Notes: generated from the sequence alone by a model not told the origin. A DNA stretch of 64,000 nucleotides from Croceibacterium atlanticum (GCF_001008165.2 NZ_CP011452.2:3286001-3350000), one strand, 5' to 3'; counted from the first letter of the stretch, positions 1 to 9,321 are shown. Program-made: numbers and translations.

Positions 1-1526
1 TCCTCTTCATAATCGATGGTCGATCCGGTGGCGCGGGTGGATAGCTGCTCCAGCACGGCGACATTGGCGCAGAGCGATTCCAGCGTGAATGCGTCGTAAT
101 GATCGGCGCCGATAAAGCCCTTCTTGTCGAGGCCCGGACGGTCATTTTCGCGCAGCAACAGGAAACGCCCCGCGATTTTCACGCTAAGTCTTTCGGCCAG
201 CAATCCATCGATACGGTTCTGGACCGTGCCGTTATAGCCCAGATCGACAAGCATCAGCGTGTCGCCAGTCTTTGGCCGCACTGAATTGGCGATATGGGCA
301 ATCAACCGCTCCGCCATTTCGCGCGATGCGCGAATGATGGATTTCTTGCGCTGCCCGGTGCGCAATTCGCGCAGCAGGGCCTGGCTGGCCTGCGCCGGGG
401 GAAGATCGGCGCAAATCGTGCGGATCTGTTCCTCGTCGATCAGCAATTGCCGGGCGAGAATAAAGGGATCGAGATTGGCGTTCTGTTCGATGAAACGCTG
501 CAGGGCCTTTTCCGTCGTCAGCGACGCAGCGACGGCGGTATAACGGCTGATTTCCAGCGCATGGGCATTTTCGTCTTTCCCGAACAGGGAATGCACCATC
601 ATCGGCAGATGGCCGTCGCGCATCAGGAAACACCAGTGCACATTGCCGCCATTGGCGCTTTCCAGCGCTTTCGCCTCGGACTTCAGCCACCGTTCGAAAC
701 CGCAAAATACCGGGCCGAGCAGGGTCATGCCCAGCCGTTCCGCCGGGCTTTCGGCCAGGGGTTCGGCAATGGAAAGGGCCGCGCGATGGGGCAGGGTAGC
801 CGCCACTTTCTCCGCCCTGTGCGGATGGATCATGCGGTCGATCGCCGCTTCCAGGCGCAATCTCTGTTCGGTCGAATTCGCGAACTGGGCCAGATGGGCG
901 GTGTTCACGCCAAAGGGTTTGACCCCGTCGATATCGGCGCTGCGATTGTCGCCCACATGCAGGATCGCATTGCCCGGCAATTTCAGCTTGCGCAGCACAT
1001 CGTGATAAACGCCGCCGGACTTGGACTTGCCGAATGCGCATGAACAGAAGACGTGATCTATCAGATCGGCCACGTCCTGCCCCGCCGCCTTCGCGATCAG
1101 GCTGAGCAACTGATCTGAATCGAGATAGGTGTCGCTGACCACGGCGATTTTCAGGCCGCGCTGCTTTGCCGCGACCATCAATTGCACCACCGGCGCAAAG
1201 CCGAAGCAATGGCGTGCTTCTGCCGCTATTTCCTCTTCGATGGCGGCTTCGCGCTCCTGCCGATCCGCATTTGGCAGGAGTTGATCATAGATATCGGCAA
1301 TCGTCACTTCACTGCCGCGGCCGTTCAGTTGTGCCGCGCGCCGGGCGCGCGATTCCGCGCTGCTGCGCTGGATGATGCTGATCCCCGGCAGGCCGTGAAA
1401 GATATCGCGCGGGCTGTGGGTGTCGCGCCACAGCAAAGTGTCGAAACAGTCGAGCGAGAGGCACTGGATGCCGGGATGGCTGCCAAGCAACTGGTCGAAC
1501 TGATGCGGCGAAAGGGAAACGGTCAA
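1..1526 (-). CDS. Large HAD-superfamily protein, 3' end outside window
   Basis: This open frame starts at a TTG (1526-1524) with AGGAG seven bases upstream and runs off the left edge, so at least 508 residues are encoded here. HAD motifs are visible: motif I as LDCFDTLLWR (nucleophile about Asp26), motif II as VVSDTYLD near residue 130, a Lys in FGKSK near 167, and motif III/IV as HVGDNRSAD near 192. About 300 further residues follow in which I recognise no domain. It lies 142 bp downstream of motB on the same strand, so it may be read through from the flagellar operon. A phosphatase or phosphotransferase role is a family inference; the substrate is unknown. Link to flagellar glycosylation or assembly is only suggested by position. 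Confidence 0.75.
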   Translation of the reverse strand, partial: MTVSLSPHQFDQLLGSHPGIQCLSLDCFDTLLWRDTHSPRDIFHGLPGISIIQRSSAESRARRAAQLNGRGSEVTIADIYDQLLPNADRQEREAAIEEEIAAEARHCFGFAPVVQLMVAAKQRGLKIAVVSDTYLDSDQLLSLIAKAAGQDVADLIDHVFCSCAFGKSKSGGVYHDVLRKLKLPGNAILHVGDNRSADIDGVKPFGVNTAHLAQFANSTEQRLRLEAAIDRMIHPHRAEKVAATLPHRAALSIAEPLAESPAERLGMTLLGPVFCGFERWLKSEAKALESANGGNVHWCFLMRDGHLPMMVHSLFGKDENAHALEISRYTAVAASLTTEKALQRFIEQNANLDPFILARQLLIDEEQIRTICADLPPAQASQALLRELRTGQRKKSIIRASREMAERLIAHIANSVRPKTGDTLMLVDLGYNGTVQNRIDGLLAERLSVKIAGRFLLLRENDRPGLDKKGFIGADHYDAFTLESLCANVAVLEQLSTRATGSTIDYEE

Positions 1527-1668
1527 GGCGAGCTCCTGTCGCTTCGGGAGCATAGCCTGTTGCCGGCGCCATGCCGGTATCGCCCCCCTGTCTGAACAGA
1601 GGGCTTAAACAGCCATGGTTAACAGGCGGTAACCGACCTTAACACCGGATTGGCGCGTTCCTTAAGGG

Positions 1669-2499
1669 CTAATGGCTCAGCAGGATCGAAATCCGTCGGT
1701 TGCGTGGATCCTGGGGGTTGTCCTTGATCAGCAATTCGCGGTCCGCAACACCTTCGATCCGCAGGAAGCGGCTTTCGCCAATGCCGCTGCGCATCAAGGC
1801 CTGTCTCGTTGCTTCGGCGCGTCCGGCGGAAAGCGACCAGTTATTGGCCTTGATCCCGCTCTTCCAGGGCAGGGCATCGGTATGGCCACGAACGGTCAGC
1901 TTGCCCTGTTCTTCGGCTACGGCCCGGGAAATCACCTTCAGCAATTGCGAGGCATCCTGCGTCAGCACCGTGGTGCCGAGAGAGAACATGGAGAAATCGG
2001 CATCGTCCACCAGGTCGATGCGAACGCCTTCGGTCGTGTCGACCATGCGCACCTGCTGGACCAGGCGGCGCATGCGCTTGCTTTCATTAAGTTCCTGCTC
2101 GACCCGGCGGCGCATCCGGCTGACCGCGTCGGCGCCTTCCTTGGGGCCGCCGGTCGCCCCGCGGGGAATCGTAAGCGATTTCGTGCCGGTCTGGCCGGCG
2201 CGATTGGGATAATTGTCGACATCGGTGATCGATGAACCGCCAAGCAGGCCATTGGCGCCGGCGCTTTCCTGGCGCGTCTTGACCAGGGTGGGCGTGAAAT
2301 AGTCGGCCAGGCCCTTGCGCTGGTCCTCCGTCGTGGCGCCGAGCAGCCAGAGCAGCAGGAAGAAGGCCATCATGGCCGTCACGAAGTCGGCATAGGCGAC
2401 CTTCCAGGCACCGCCATGATGACCACCGCCTTCGACGACGGTGACCTTCTTGACGATGATGGGCGGCGGCGGTTCGTTCTTTCCGCGTTGCGATGCCAT
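1669..2499 (-). CDS. motB: Flagellar motor stator protein MotB
   Basis: MotB is the peptidoglycan-anchored half of the proton- or sodium-driven stator and pairs with MotA in the inner membrane. The 276-residue protein has a short cytoplasmic N-terminus, one transmembrane segment (about residues 35-55, AYADFVTAMMAFFLLLWLL) carrying the ion-binding Asp38, and a C-terminal OmpA/MotB domain with the RGHTDALPW peptidoglycan-binding motif near residues 200-210 and a closing NRRISI. It starts one base after the motA stop, so the two are translationally linked at the end of the flg operon. Length and motifs are canonical; the ion used cannot be told. Confidence 0.96.
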   Translation of the reverse strand: MASQRGKNEPPPPIIVKKVTVVEGGGHHGGAWKVAYADFVTAMMAFFLLLWLLGATTEDQRKGLADYFTPTLVKTRQESAGANGLLGGSSITDVDNYPNRAGQTGTKSLTIPRGATGGPKEGADAVSRMRRRVEQELNESKRMRRLVQQVRMVDTTEGVRIDLVDDADFSMFSLGTTVLTQDASQLLKVISRAVAEEQGKLTVRGHTDALPWKSGIKANNWSLSAGRAEATRQALMRSGIGESRFLRIEGVADRELLIKDNPQDPRNRRISILLSH

Positions 2500-2500
2500 C

Positions 2501-3364
2501 TCAGCGGCTCCGCAGGCTGTCTAGCAGTTCCGACAGGCCCGGGCGGAAGGCGTGGCCGAGGCCCGAACGCGCGCTTTCCACCACCAGCGGCTGCGGATAG
2601 CCGTTCAGCGATGCGATGATCACCTGCTTTACCGCGTGGAAGATCTGTTCATCGGCTTCGAGCACCTGCTTCAGGCGCGATGCCAGCGGGCCGACAATGC
2701 CATAGGCCAGAAGCACGCCGAGAAAGGTGCCGACCAGCGCCGAACCGATCATGCCGCCCAGCACGGAAGGCGGTTCGTCGATGGAACCCATGGTCTTGAC
2801 CACGCCGAGCACGGCGGCGACGATTCCCAGTGCGGGGAGGGCGTCTGCAAGGGACTGCAAGGCGTGCTGCGGCTCGTGCAATTCGTGGAAATGCGTCTTC
2901 ATCGCATTGTCCATCACCTCTTCCACGGCATGCGTTTCCAGCGTGCCGGAAGAAACGACGATCAGCGTCAGCGTGTCGCAGATCAGCGCCACCAGCGGCT
3001 TGTTGGCCAGAACCCTTGGATATTCGGCGAAAAGCGGGGAATTTTCCGGTTCCTGCACATGGCTTTCCAGCGCGACCGGGCCTTCGCTGCGCAGCAGTTT
3101 CATCAGCTTCGTCGTCAGCGCGATTGCATCCATGTGATCCTGCTTGGTGTGGCGCGGGCCCTTGAAGACCTTGGCCAGCCCGCCGCCGATCGCCTTCAGT
3201 TCATGCAGCGAATTGCCGGCAACGGTCGCGCCCAGCGCGGCGCCGCCAATGATGAGCATTTCATGCGGGATCGCATGCATGACAGGTTCGAGCGCGCCGC
3301 CAGTAATGGCAAAGCCGCCGAAAACCATGACCAGCAGAATGACGATCCCGATTGCAGCATACAT
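2501..3364 (-). CDS. motA: Flagellar motor stator protein MotA
   Basis: MotA forms the pentamer around the MotB dimer and couples ion flow to torque on FliG. The 287-residue product has the expected four hydrophobic segments: two at the N-terminus (YAAIGIVILLVMVFGGFAITG, then IPHEMLIIGGAALGA) and two later (ALPALGIVAAVLGVVKTM and IGSALVGTFLGVLLAYGIVGPLA), which carry the conserved prolines of the channel. The cytoplasmic loop between them includes the PRHTKQDHMDAI stretch and the charged region typical of the MotA_N/MotA_ExbB architecture. It sits 33 bp downstream of flgL in the same operon. Confidence 0.96.
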   Translation of the reverse strand: MYAAIGIVILLVMVFGGFAITGGALEPVMHAIPHEMLIIGGAALGATVAGNSLHELKAIGGGLAKVFKGPRHTKQDHMDAIALTTKLMKLLRSEGPVALESHVQEPENSPLFAEYPRVLANKPLVALICDTLTLIVVSSGTLETHAVEEVMDNAMKTHFHELHEPQHALQSLADALPALGIVAAVLGVVKTMGSIDEPPSVLGGMIGSALVGTFLGVLLAYGIVGPLASRLKQVLEADEQIFHAVKQVIIASLNGYPQPLVVESARSGLGHAFRPGLSELLDSLRSR

Positions 3365-3397
3365 TTATTTTAGTCCTTCAGGTTCCGCTTGCGCAGG

Positions 3398-4321
3398 TCA
3401 GATCATGTTGAAGAGCGAGAGATTGGCGAGCCGGACGAAGCTGGCCTGGCTGGCTTCCAGCACGGTCAGCATTTCCTGGAGCCGGGCCGTGGTTTCGGCG
3501 ATATCCGCCCCGCCGACCGTTGCCTTCTCATCCGCATTGAGTTCGGACGCTTCGATCCGGCGCGTATCCATCAGATCGACCCAGTTCATCCGCGCGCCGA
3601 TCACGGTCTGGGCCGTGGTTACTTTCTGCAAACCGGCATCCAGACTGTCGAGCGCGGCATTGGCTGCGGATGTGCCGTCCTGGCTGCTGTCCTGCAGCAC
3701 GGCGGCAAGATTGCCGAGCACGGCGAACAGGTCGGTCGTGCTGCCATTCACTTCGAATTCCAGCACTTCCGGCCCGGTTACGCCCGGTATCACGTCCTGC
3801 CCTTCGCCCAGATCGAGCGGCGTGGTCTGCGCCGTGCCGACATAGGCATAGCTGCCGCCCTGCAATTCGTAGGAATCGCCGCTTGTCTGCCCGCCGAACA
3901 GGGCATGGCCCGCGCTGTTTTCGCCGTTCATCACCAGCAGCAGGCTTTTCTGGAGATTTTCCAGTTCCATGCCGATCGTCGCCCGCTCGGTCTCGCCATA
4001 GATGCCATTGGCAGCCTGGATGGTCAGTTCCTTGGCGCGGGTGATGATCTCCGCCACGGAAGACAGGGCGCTGTCGGCCAGTTTGAGATCGGCGGCGGCG
4101 CGGTCGGAATTGGTCTTGTCGATATCGGACAAGGTCTGCGTGCGCGACAAAGTGCGCAGGCGCGCTGCCGCGACCGGATCGTCCGAAGACCGCGTAAGCC
4201 GATCGCCGGTGCTGATCTGTTCCTGCATCTTGTTGGCGCGCGAACGCAGATCGCCCATCTGGCGTGTGGCGCGTTCGAAATATGCCGAAGTGCTGAGATT
4301 GATCATCGTGGCATCATCCAA
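3398..4321 (-). CDS. flgL: Flagellar hook-filament junction protein FlgL
   Basis: FlgL (HAP3) is the second hook-associated protein, joining the hook to the flagellin filament; it is exported by the flagellar type III system and bound by FlgN before export. The 307-residue protein has flagellin-like termini: an N-terminal helix region (MINLSTSAYFERATRQMGDLRSRANK, preceded by a few residues MDDAT) and a C-terminal helix ending LANLSLFNMI. The likely natural start may be the second Met (MINLS), 15 bases downstream. It overlaps the 3' end of flgK by 8 bp. Confidence 0.93.
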   Translation of the reverse strand: MDDATMINLSTSAYFERATRQMGDLRSRANKMQEQISTGDRLTRSSDDPVAAARLRTLSRTQTLSDIDKTNSDRAAADLKLADSALSSVAEIITRAKELTIQAANGIYGETERATIGMELENLQKSLLLVMNGENSAGHALFGGQTSGDSYELQGGSYAYVGTAQTTPLDLGEGQDVIPGVTGPEVLEFEVNGSTTDLFAVLGNLAAVLQDSSQDGTSAANAALDSLDAGLQKVTTAQTVIGARMNWVDLMDTRRIEASELNADEKATVGGADIAETTARLQEMLTVLEASQASFVRLANLSLFNMI

Positions 4322-5651
4322 TGGCGACGAGGGTGTCGAACAATTCCTTGGCCACCTGCATGGCGCGGCCCGAAGCCTGGAACGCCTGCTGGTAACGGAT
4401 CAGGTTGGCGGCTTCCTTGTCGAGATCGACGCCGGCCTGTTCCTGCAGCGAGATCCGGGCCGAGGAAGCAATGGTTTCCAGCGCTTCATTGGTCAGTTCG
4501 CGGCTGGAAACCTTACTGGAAATCTCGAACAGCAGGGCGTTCATGTCATCCGCCGCTTCGCTGTTGTTCAGCGCCGAGCGCAGCGCGTCGAGATTGGAAG
4601 CATCGCGGCTGTTCGCGCCTGCGCCGGCCGGTGCGGTGGCCAGCCCGTCGGGATTGCTGAAGGCCAGCTGGATCCCGCCGGCGCCGCTGCCGGTCAGCAG
4701 GGGCTGGCCTGCCGAACCGTCCAGGGCGACGCCGCTGGCCTGCGAATTATTGACCGCGCTGATGACCGAATCCGCCACAGTGTCGAGCCGGCTGCGCAGG
4801 TCGGTGGCTTCTGCCAGGCCGAGCGCGTTACCCGCCAGCGATCCGCCGGAAGGCGTGAAGGCGGTGCCGCCAGCGGTAAAGGAAATCGTGCCGTCGGCCG
4901 CCGTAGCCATGGCTATAGAAGCGGCGTTTCCGGCGGATACCAGCGTCGGGCCGGATGCCCCAGCCGCCTGCACGGTGACCGTGCCATTGGTGCCGAAAGT
5001 GGTATTGATATTGGTTATGCCGCTGAGCTGTTCCAGCAGGCTGTCGCGCCGGTCCAGCAGGGATGCCTGGTCGCTGCTGCCATCGCCGGCGCGGCTCAGC
5101 TGCAAGTTCACCCGCGCCAGTTCGGTGGTGATGACATTGGCCTGATCGACACCGGCCTGGGCGTTGAATTGCATCCCGGACATGGCCGAGGTGATCGAAC
5201 TGTCGGCGATCTCGAACTTGTTGGCCAGTGAATCCAGCGCGGCGATGACTGATGCCCGGAGCGACGGATCGACCGGATCGACGGAGAGTTCCTGCAGCGA
5301 TCCTTCGAATTCGACGATGGCCTGATAGATGCCGACCTGGTCGACCGAAGCCTCCAGGTTCTGCAGCGCCGTCAGCTCCGCGTCAGACCGGGCGAGGTCG
5401 CTGACCGTGCGGCGGACTTCCGACTGACGGAACATGTCCGCATTGCGATTGATGCCGGTAACGCGCGAGCCTGACAGCGAAATATCGTGGACGCGGCGCA
5501 TCCCGCCCGAGGCAGTGACTTCCTCGATCGTGACCGAACGGCGGACATAGCCATCGCTGGACGCATTGGCGATGTTCTGCGCTGTCACGTCCAGTGCGCC
5601 GCGCGCCGCGCGGGCGCCGCTGGCCGCAATCTGCAGGAGGTCCGATGCCAT
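4314..5651 (-). CDS. flgK: Flagellar hook-associated protein FlgK
   Basis: FlgK (HAP1) is the first junction protein placed on the hook tip. The 445-residue product carries the rod/hook N-terminal signature (IAASGARAARGALDVTAQNIANASSDGYVRRSV), a low-complexity Ala/Gly/Ser-rich middle, and the C-terminal FlgK/rod helix (EAANLIRYQQAFQASGRAMQVAKELFDTLVAIG). It is shorter than the 547-residue enterobacterial protein, mostly in the middle domain, as is common in alphaproteobacteria. It starts 3 bp after the flgJ stop. Confidence 0.94.
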   Translation of the reverse strand: MASDLLQIAASGARAARGALDVTAQNIANASSDGYVRRSVTIEEVTASGGMRRVHDISLSGSRVTGINRNADMFRQSEVRRTVSDLARSDAELTALQNLEASVDQVGIYQAIVEFEGSLQELSVDPVDPSLRASVIAALDSLANKFEIADSSITSAMSGMQFNAQAGVDQANVITTELARVNLQLSRAGDGSSDQASLLDRRDSLLEQLSGITNINTTFGTNGTVTVQAAGASGPTLVSAGNAASIAMATAADGTISFTAGGTAFTPSGGSLAGNALGLAEATDLRSRLDTVADSVISAVNNSQASGVALDGSAGQPLLTGSGAGGIQLAFSNPDGLATAPAGAGANSRDASNLDALRSALNNSEAADDMNALLFEISSKVSSRELTNEALETIASSARISLQEQAGVDLDKEAANLIRYQQAFQASGRAMQVAKELFDTLVAIG

Positions 5652-5654
5652 CGC

Positions 5655-5960
5655 CTAGTCCTCCGGCTGGATATATTGGGACAATTGCGCCTCGATGGAG
5701 GCGGCGAAGCCGATCATGCCGGTCTGCGAAGCGATATCGGCAAATTGCGCATCCTGCATTTCGCGGAAGGTCTGCTCCCCCTGTCCGCCGAAAAGCTCGT
5801 TTCCGCCAAAATCGGCCTTGCGGGCCGCGGCAAGCATCTGGCGCAGGAAAATCGCCTCGAACTGTTCCGCCACCTCGCCCAGCTTCTCGCGATCGCCGGG
5901 CTGGGTGGACTGGAACGCCGAAGAGGCATTGTGACTGGCAAGGGCAATCGGCTGGGTCAT
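5655..5960 (-). CDS. flgJ: Rod-binding protein FlgJ, single-domain form
   Basis: This 101-residue protein corresponds only to the N-terminal rod-capping domain of enteric FlgJ (about residues 25-90 match: KLGEVAEQFEAIFLRQMLAAARKADFG, then GEQTFREMQDAQFADIASQTG). The muramidase domain that follows in Salmonella is absent. A separate lytic transglycosylase is encoded at 13854-14693 in the divergent flagellar block and presumably supplies the wall-cutting activity, as described for split FlgJ/SltF systems of other alphaproteobacteria. The start overlaps the flgI stop by 4 bp (ATGA). Confidence 0.92.
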   Translation of the reverse strand: MTQPIALASHNASSAFQSTQPGDREKLGEVAEQFEAIFLRQMLAAARKADFGGNELFGGQGEQTFREMQDAQFADIASQTGMIGFAASIEAQLSQYIQPED

Positions 5961-7054
5961 ATCACCACCATCTCCGCCTTGAGCGAACCGGCCTGCTTCA
6001 GTGCCTCCAGGATCGCCACCAGGTCTGCGGGGGTTGCCCCGAGCAGGTTCAGCGCATCCACCACTTCGGCCAGCGAGGCGCCCGGATCGAACATGGCGAC
6101 ATGGCCGCCGCGCTGTTCGACATCGATCTGGCTGTCATCCTCCAGCGCAGTCTGGCCGCGGCTGAAGGGTTCGGGCTGGACCACGGTCGGATCCTCGTCG
6201 ATGCGGACGACCAGGCTGCCATGGCTGATGGCTGCCGGGGCGAGGCGCACCGCGCTGGAGATGACCACCGTGCCCGTGCGGCTGTTGACCACGACGCGGG
6301 CGGCAGCCTCTGCGGGATCGACATCGATCATCTCGATCTGCGACATGATGCTGGCACGGATATCGGCACCCGCCGGCAGGTTGAGCGCCAGCGTCACCCC
6401 GTCTTCCACCAGGGCCATGCCCGGATATATGTTGTTGATCGCATCGCGCACGCGCGAGGCGGTGAGGAAATCCGCTTGATAAAGGTTCCAGCGCAGCACC
6501 GGGGTCTGTTCAAAGCCGGTGGCAACGCCGCGTTCCACGCTGGCGCCTTCGGGGATGCGGCCCACTGTCGGCACATTGACGGTCAGCTTGGATCCGTCCT
6601 GCCCCGAAACGCCAAGCCCGCCCACGGCAAGATTGCCCTGCGCCATGGCGTAGATCTGGCCGTCCGCGCCATAGAGCGGGGTCAGGACCAGCGCGCCGCC
6701 GCGCAGGCTCTTGGCCTTGCCGATGGCGGAAACGGTCACGTCGATCCGCTGGCCCGGCTTGGCGAAAGCGGGCAAATCGGCAGTGATCAGCACGGCCGCC
6801 GCATTCTTGAGCGCGGGATTCACGCCCGGCGGCAATTGCAGGCCGAACCGGCTGGAAACGCCGCGCATGGCCTGCGTGGCATAAGCGAAATTGTCGTCGC
6901 CCGATCCGTCCAGTCCGACCACGATGCCATAGCCCGTCAACTGGTTGGAACGGACCGCCTGGAACGTGCCGAGATCGCGCACGCGCTCGGCCGCGGCGGG
7001 GCTGGCAATGGCGGCGATAACGCCGGCGAGTGCGATGAGCAGCTTGCGTATCAT
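5957..7054 (-). CDS. flgI: Flagellar P-ring protein FlgI
   Basis: FlgI is secreted by Sec and polymerises in the periplasm into the P ring around the rod, helped by the chaperone FlgA (encoded at 12562). The 365-residue product has a clear signal peptide (MIRKLLIALAGVIAAIASPAAAE) followed by the family hallmark RVRDLGTFQAVRSNQLTGYGIVVGLDGSGD and the C-terminal LNLLGATPADLVAILEALKQAGSLKAEMVVI. Its length matches the family. It lies 8 bp after flgH. Confidence 0.96.
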   Translation of the reverse strand: MIRKLLIALAGVIAAIASPAAAERVRDLGTFQAVRSNQLTGYGIVVGLDGSGDDNFAYATQAMRGVSSRFGLQLPPGVNPALKNAAAVLITADLPAFAKPGQRIDVTVSAIGKAKSLRGGALVLTPLYGADGQIYAMAQGNLAVGGLGVSGQDGSKLTVNVPTVGRIPEGASVERGVATGFEQTPVLRWNLYQADFLTASRVRDAINNIYPGMALVEDGVTLALNLPAGADIRASIMSQIEMIDVDPAEAAARVVVNSRTGTVVISSAVRLAPAAISHGSLVVRIDEDPTVVQPEPFSRGQTALEDDSQIDVEQRGGHVAMFDPGASLAEVVDALNLLGATPADLVAILEALKQAGSLKAEMVVI

Positions 7055-7062
7055 GGCCGACC

Positions 7063-7728
7063 TCAGAACGGGCTGATCTTGTTGAAGAAGTTCAGCAGCC
7101 AGCCCTGACGGCTGGATTGCTGGACGGCGCCCTTGCCGGCATAGCGAAGCTGGGCGTCCGCGATCCGCTGCGAAGCGATCATGTTATCCGGCCCGATATC
7201 GGCGAGACGGATGATGCCCGAAAGCTGGATCCATTCATCGCCCTGGCTGAAATTCATGACTTTTTCGCCTCTGATCAGCGCGGTCCCGTTGGGCCGCACT
7301 TCCGCGATGGTCACGGTGATAGTGCCGGCCAGCGAACTGGATTGCGCCGCGTCGCCTCCTCCATTGAACGACGAAGATGCCGAAGAATTAAGCTTGCTGG
7401 GATCGAAAGACAGCGGGCCGGTGGTCGGCGGAGTCAGCGCAAAGCCGCCGTCGCGCGAATTGCTGGAACTGGCGGATTTGGATGTCGTGGTGCGTTCAAT
7501 CAGCGCCACGGTCACCAGATCGCCCACCTGATGGGCGCGGGCGCCGGCATAATAAGGCGCGTAACCGCCTGCCGCCTGGAAGATGGCGCCATTGCCGGGG
7601 GCAGGTGCCGCCACCGGGGCAGGGGGCAGCGACGCGGTAAAGCCTGCGGGCCGTTCCGCACCGCAGGCGCCGAGCAGCGTGGTCGCTCCCAGCAGGGCGG
7701 CAATGCGGGTGAATTTGACGGTCATCAT
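7063..7728 (-). CDS. flgH: Flagellar L-ring lipoprotein FlgH
   Basis: FlgH forms the outer-membrane L ring. I place the start at ATG 7728 (or the adjacent ATG 7725), preceded by AAGGA, which yields an N-terminus ending in the lipobox LLGAC; the open frame upstream runs back into flgG and is not used. The mature part holds the FlgH signatures: HQVGDLVTVALIERTTTSKSA about residues 67-87 and GEKVMNFSQGDEWIQLSGIIRLADIGPDN near the C-terminus. The length of about 221 residues is normal. A 41-bp gap separates it from flgG. Confidence 0.93.
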   Translation of the reverse strand: MMTVKFTRIAALLGATTLLGACGAERPAGFTASLPPAPVAAPAPGNGAIFQAAGGYAPYYAGARAHQVGDLVTVALIERTTTSKSASSSNSRDGGFALTPPTTGPLSFDPSKLNSSASSSFNGGGDAAQSSSLAGTITVTIAEVRPNGTALIRGEKVMNFSQGDEWIQLSGIIRLADIGPDNMIASQRIADAQLRYAGKGAVQQSSRQGWLLNFFNKISPF

Positions 7729-7769
7729 ATTGGTCCTTGTCGCTTCGCCGGTCACGATATCGCGGCCGA

Positions 7770-8558
7770 TCACAGCGTCTGGTTGGCGTTGCGCAGCATT
7801 TCGTCGACGGAAGAGACCATCTTGGAATTGATCTCGTAGGCGCGCTGGCATTCGATCATGTCGACCAGCTCCTCCACGATATTGACGTTGGAGGCTTCGA
7901 GCATGCCCTGGCGGATGCCGCCGCGGCCGTTTTCTCCGCCCGGACCGAGCTGGGCGACGCCGCTGGCGCCGGTTTCGACCAGGAAGTTGTCACCAATGGC
8001 GCGCAGGCCGGCCGGGTTGGAAAAGCTCGCGATTTGCAGCTGGCCCAGTTCGGCGGATTCGCTCTCTCCCGGAAGCTGGGCCGAAACGATGCCGTCCGGG
8101 GAAACGGAAATGGCGCTGGCGCCTTCGGGGATGGTGATCGCGGGCTGCACGACATAGCCCTGCTGCGTCACCACCTGCCCTTCGGCCGAAACGGTGAAAT
8201 TGCCGGCGCGGGTATAGCCAAGCTGGCCGCCGGGCAGTTCCACCTGGAAATAGCCATCGCCATCGAGCGCGAGATCTAGCGCATTGCCCGTTGTGTTGAG
8301 CGCACCCTGCGTCACGATCTGGCTGGTCGACTGAATGGCGACACCGGTGCCGAGATTGAGGCCGGTTGCATAAGCGGTTTCACCGGAACTGCGCTGGCCG
8401 GCAATCCGGGCATCCTGATAGGCGAGTGTCGCGAAATTGGCGCGATCGCGCTTGAAGGCGGTGGTGCCGACATTGGCCAGGTTGTTGGCCACGACGCGCA
8501 TCCGCGCATCCTGTGCTTCCAACCCCGTGCGGGCGACCTGGAGTGCTGAAACAGGCAT
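7770..8558 (-). CDS. flgG: Flagellar distal rod protein FlgG
   Basis: FlgG builds the distal rod passing through the P and L rings. The 262-residue protein carries the rod/hook N-terminal motif (LEAQDARMRVVANNLANVGTTAFKRDRANF), the central DGYFQVELPGGQLGYTRAGNF segment characteristic of FlgG, and the C-terminal NVNIVEELVDMIECQRAYEINSKMVSSVDEML. Full family length. Located between flgF and flgH in the standard flg order. Confidence 0.96.
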   Translation of the reverse strand: MPVSALQVARTGLEAQDARMRVVANNLANVGTTAFKRDRANFATLAYQDARIAGQRSSGETAYATGLNLGTGVAIQSTSQIVTQGALNTTGNALDLALDGDGYFQVELPGGQLGYTRAGNFTVSAEGQVVTQQGYVVQPAITIPEGASAISVSPDGIVSAQLPGESESAELGQLQIASFSNPAGLRAIGDNFLVETGASGVAQLGPGGENGRGGIRQGMLEASNVNIVEELVDMIECQRAYEINSKMVSSVDEMLRNANQTL

Positions 8559-8574
8559 GGGTTCAATCCTTTCG

Positions 8575-9315
8575 TCAGGTCATTCGCATCAGCTGCGAAC
8601 CGCTTTCGTCCACTTCACTGGCGGTCGCGATGAGCTTGCTGCGCATGGCAAAGAGGCGCTGCGCGTCGATCATTTCGACCAGCACCTCGGTTGGTTTCAC
8701 ATTCGATTGTTCGAGCGATCCGGTGGTGACGCTCGCTTCTTCGTCGCGCGGCAGAACGCCGCCGCCCTCGACACGGAACAGGCCGTCCAGCCCTTTCAGA
8801 ACCGGGCTGCCCTGCCAGCCGGCCAGCTTGATCCGGCCGACATCCTGGGCAGGGGCGTTGGGCGCGGCGGGATCGGTCACGGAAACCGTGCCGTCCGGCG
8901 CGATGCTGGCCTTGCCGCCCAGCGGGATGGTGATGGGACCGGCATCGCCCATGACGGGCTGACCCTCTCCGGTGACCAGCAGGCCGGTGGGCGAAATCGA
9001 CAGGTCGCCGCGGCGCGTATATGCCTCCGACCCGTCGTCCGCCTGCACGGCCAGCATAGCCTGTCCGTTGATGGCGATATCCAGCGGCTGTCCGGTTTCG
9101 ATCACGTCCCCGGTATCCATGCGGGCGCCGCGCACTTCGGCGTGCTGCATCGCCCGCACTTCCAGGCTGTCGCCTTTCACGGTCATCGGCCGCTGGTCCA
9201 GCAGCTCGGCCTTGAAGCCGAGAGTCTGGGCATTCGCCATATTGCTGGCGATCACCCGCTGCTGCTGCATCGAGGACTGCATCCCCGATAAAGCGGTATA
9301 GATCAGCCGGTCCAT
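8575..9315 (-). CDS. flgF: Flagellar proximal rod protein FlgF
   Basis: FlgF is one of the proximal rod subunits. The 246-residue product starts MDRLIYTALSGMQSSMQQQRVIASNMANAQTLGFKAE, the usual FlgF N-terminus, and has the conserved C-terminal block SNVKPTEVLVEMIDAQRLFAMRSKLIATASEVDESG. It lies 6 bp after flgE and 16 bp before flgG. Confidence 0.95.
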   Translation of the reverse strand: MDRLIYTALSGMQSSMQQQRVIASNMANAQTLGFKAELLDQRPMTVKGDSLEVRAMQHAEVRGARMDTGDVIETGQPLDIAINGQAMLAVQADDGSEAYTRRGDLSISPTGLLVTGEGQPVMGDAGPITIPLGGKASIAPDGTVSVTDPAAPNAPAQDVGRIKLAGWQGSPVLKGLDGLFRVEGGGVLPRDEEASVTTGSLEQSNVKPTEVLVEMIDAQRLFAMRSKLIATASEVDESGSQLMRMT

Positions 9316-9321
9316 CTTCTA

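Noticed and set aside
232-1209. 325-codon minus-strand frame near the left edge
   Set aside because: The frame shifted by one base encodes HAD motifs continuously through the same region; this frame is Arg-rich and featureless.
1575-1605. Possible sigma-28 promoter before the HAD gene (GGCGATAC with an upstream TTTAAG)
   Set aside because: The spacing is about 19 bp where 14-16 is expected, and the -10 match is only partial.
7729-7851. Upstream extension of flgH to an earlier ATG at 7851
   Set aside because: It overlaps the flgG coding end and would bury the lipoprotein signal 41 residues inside the protein.
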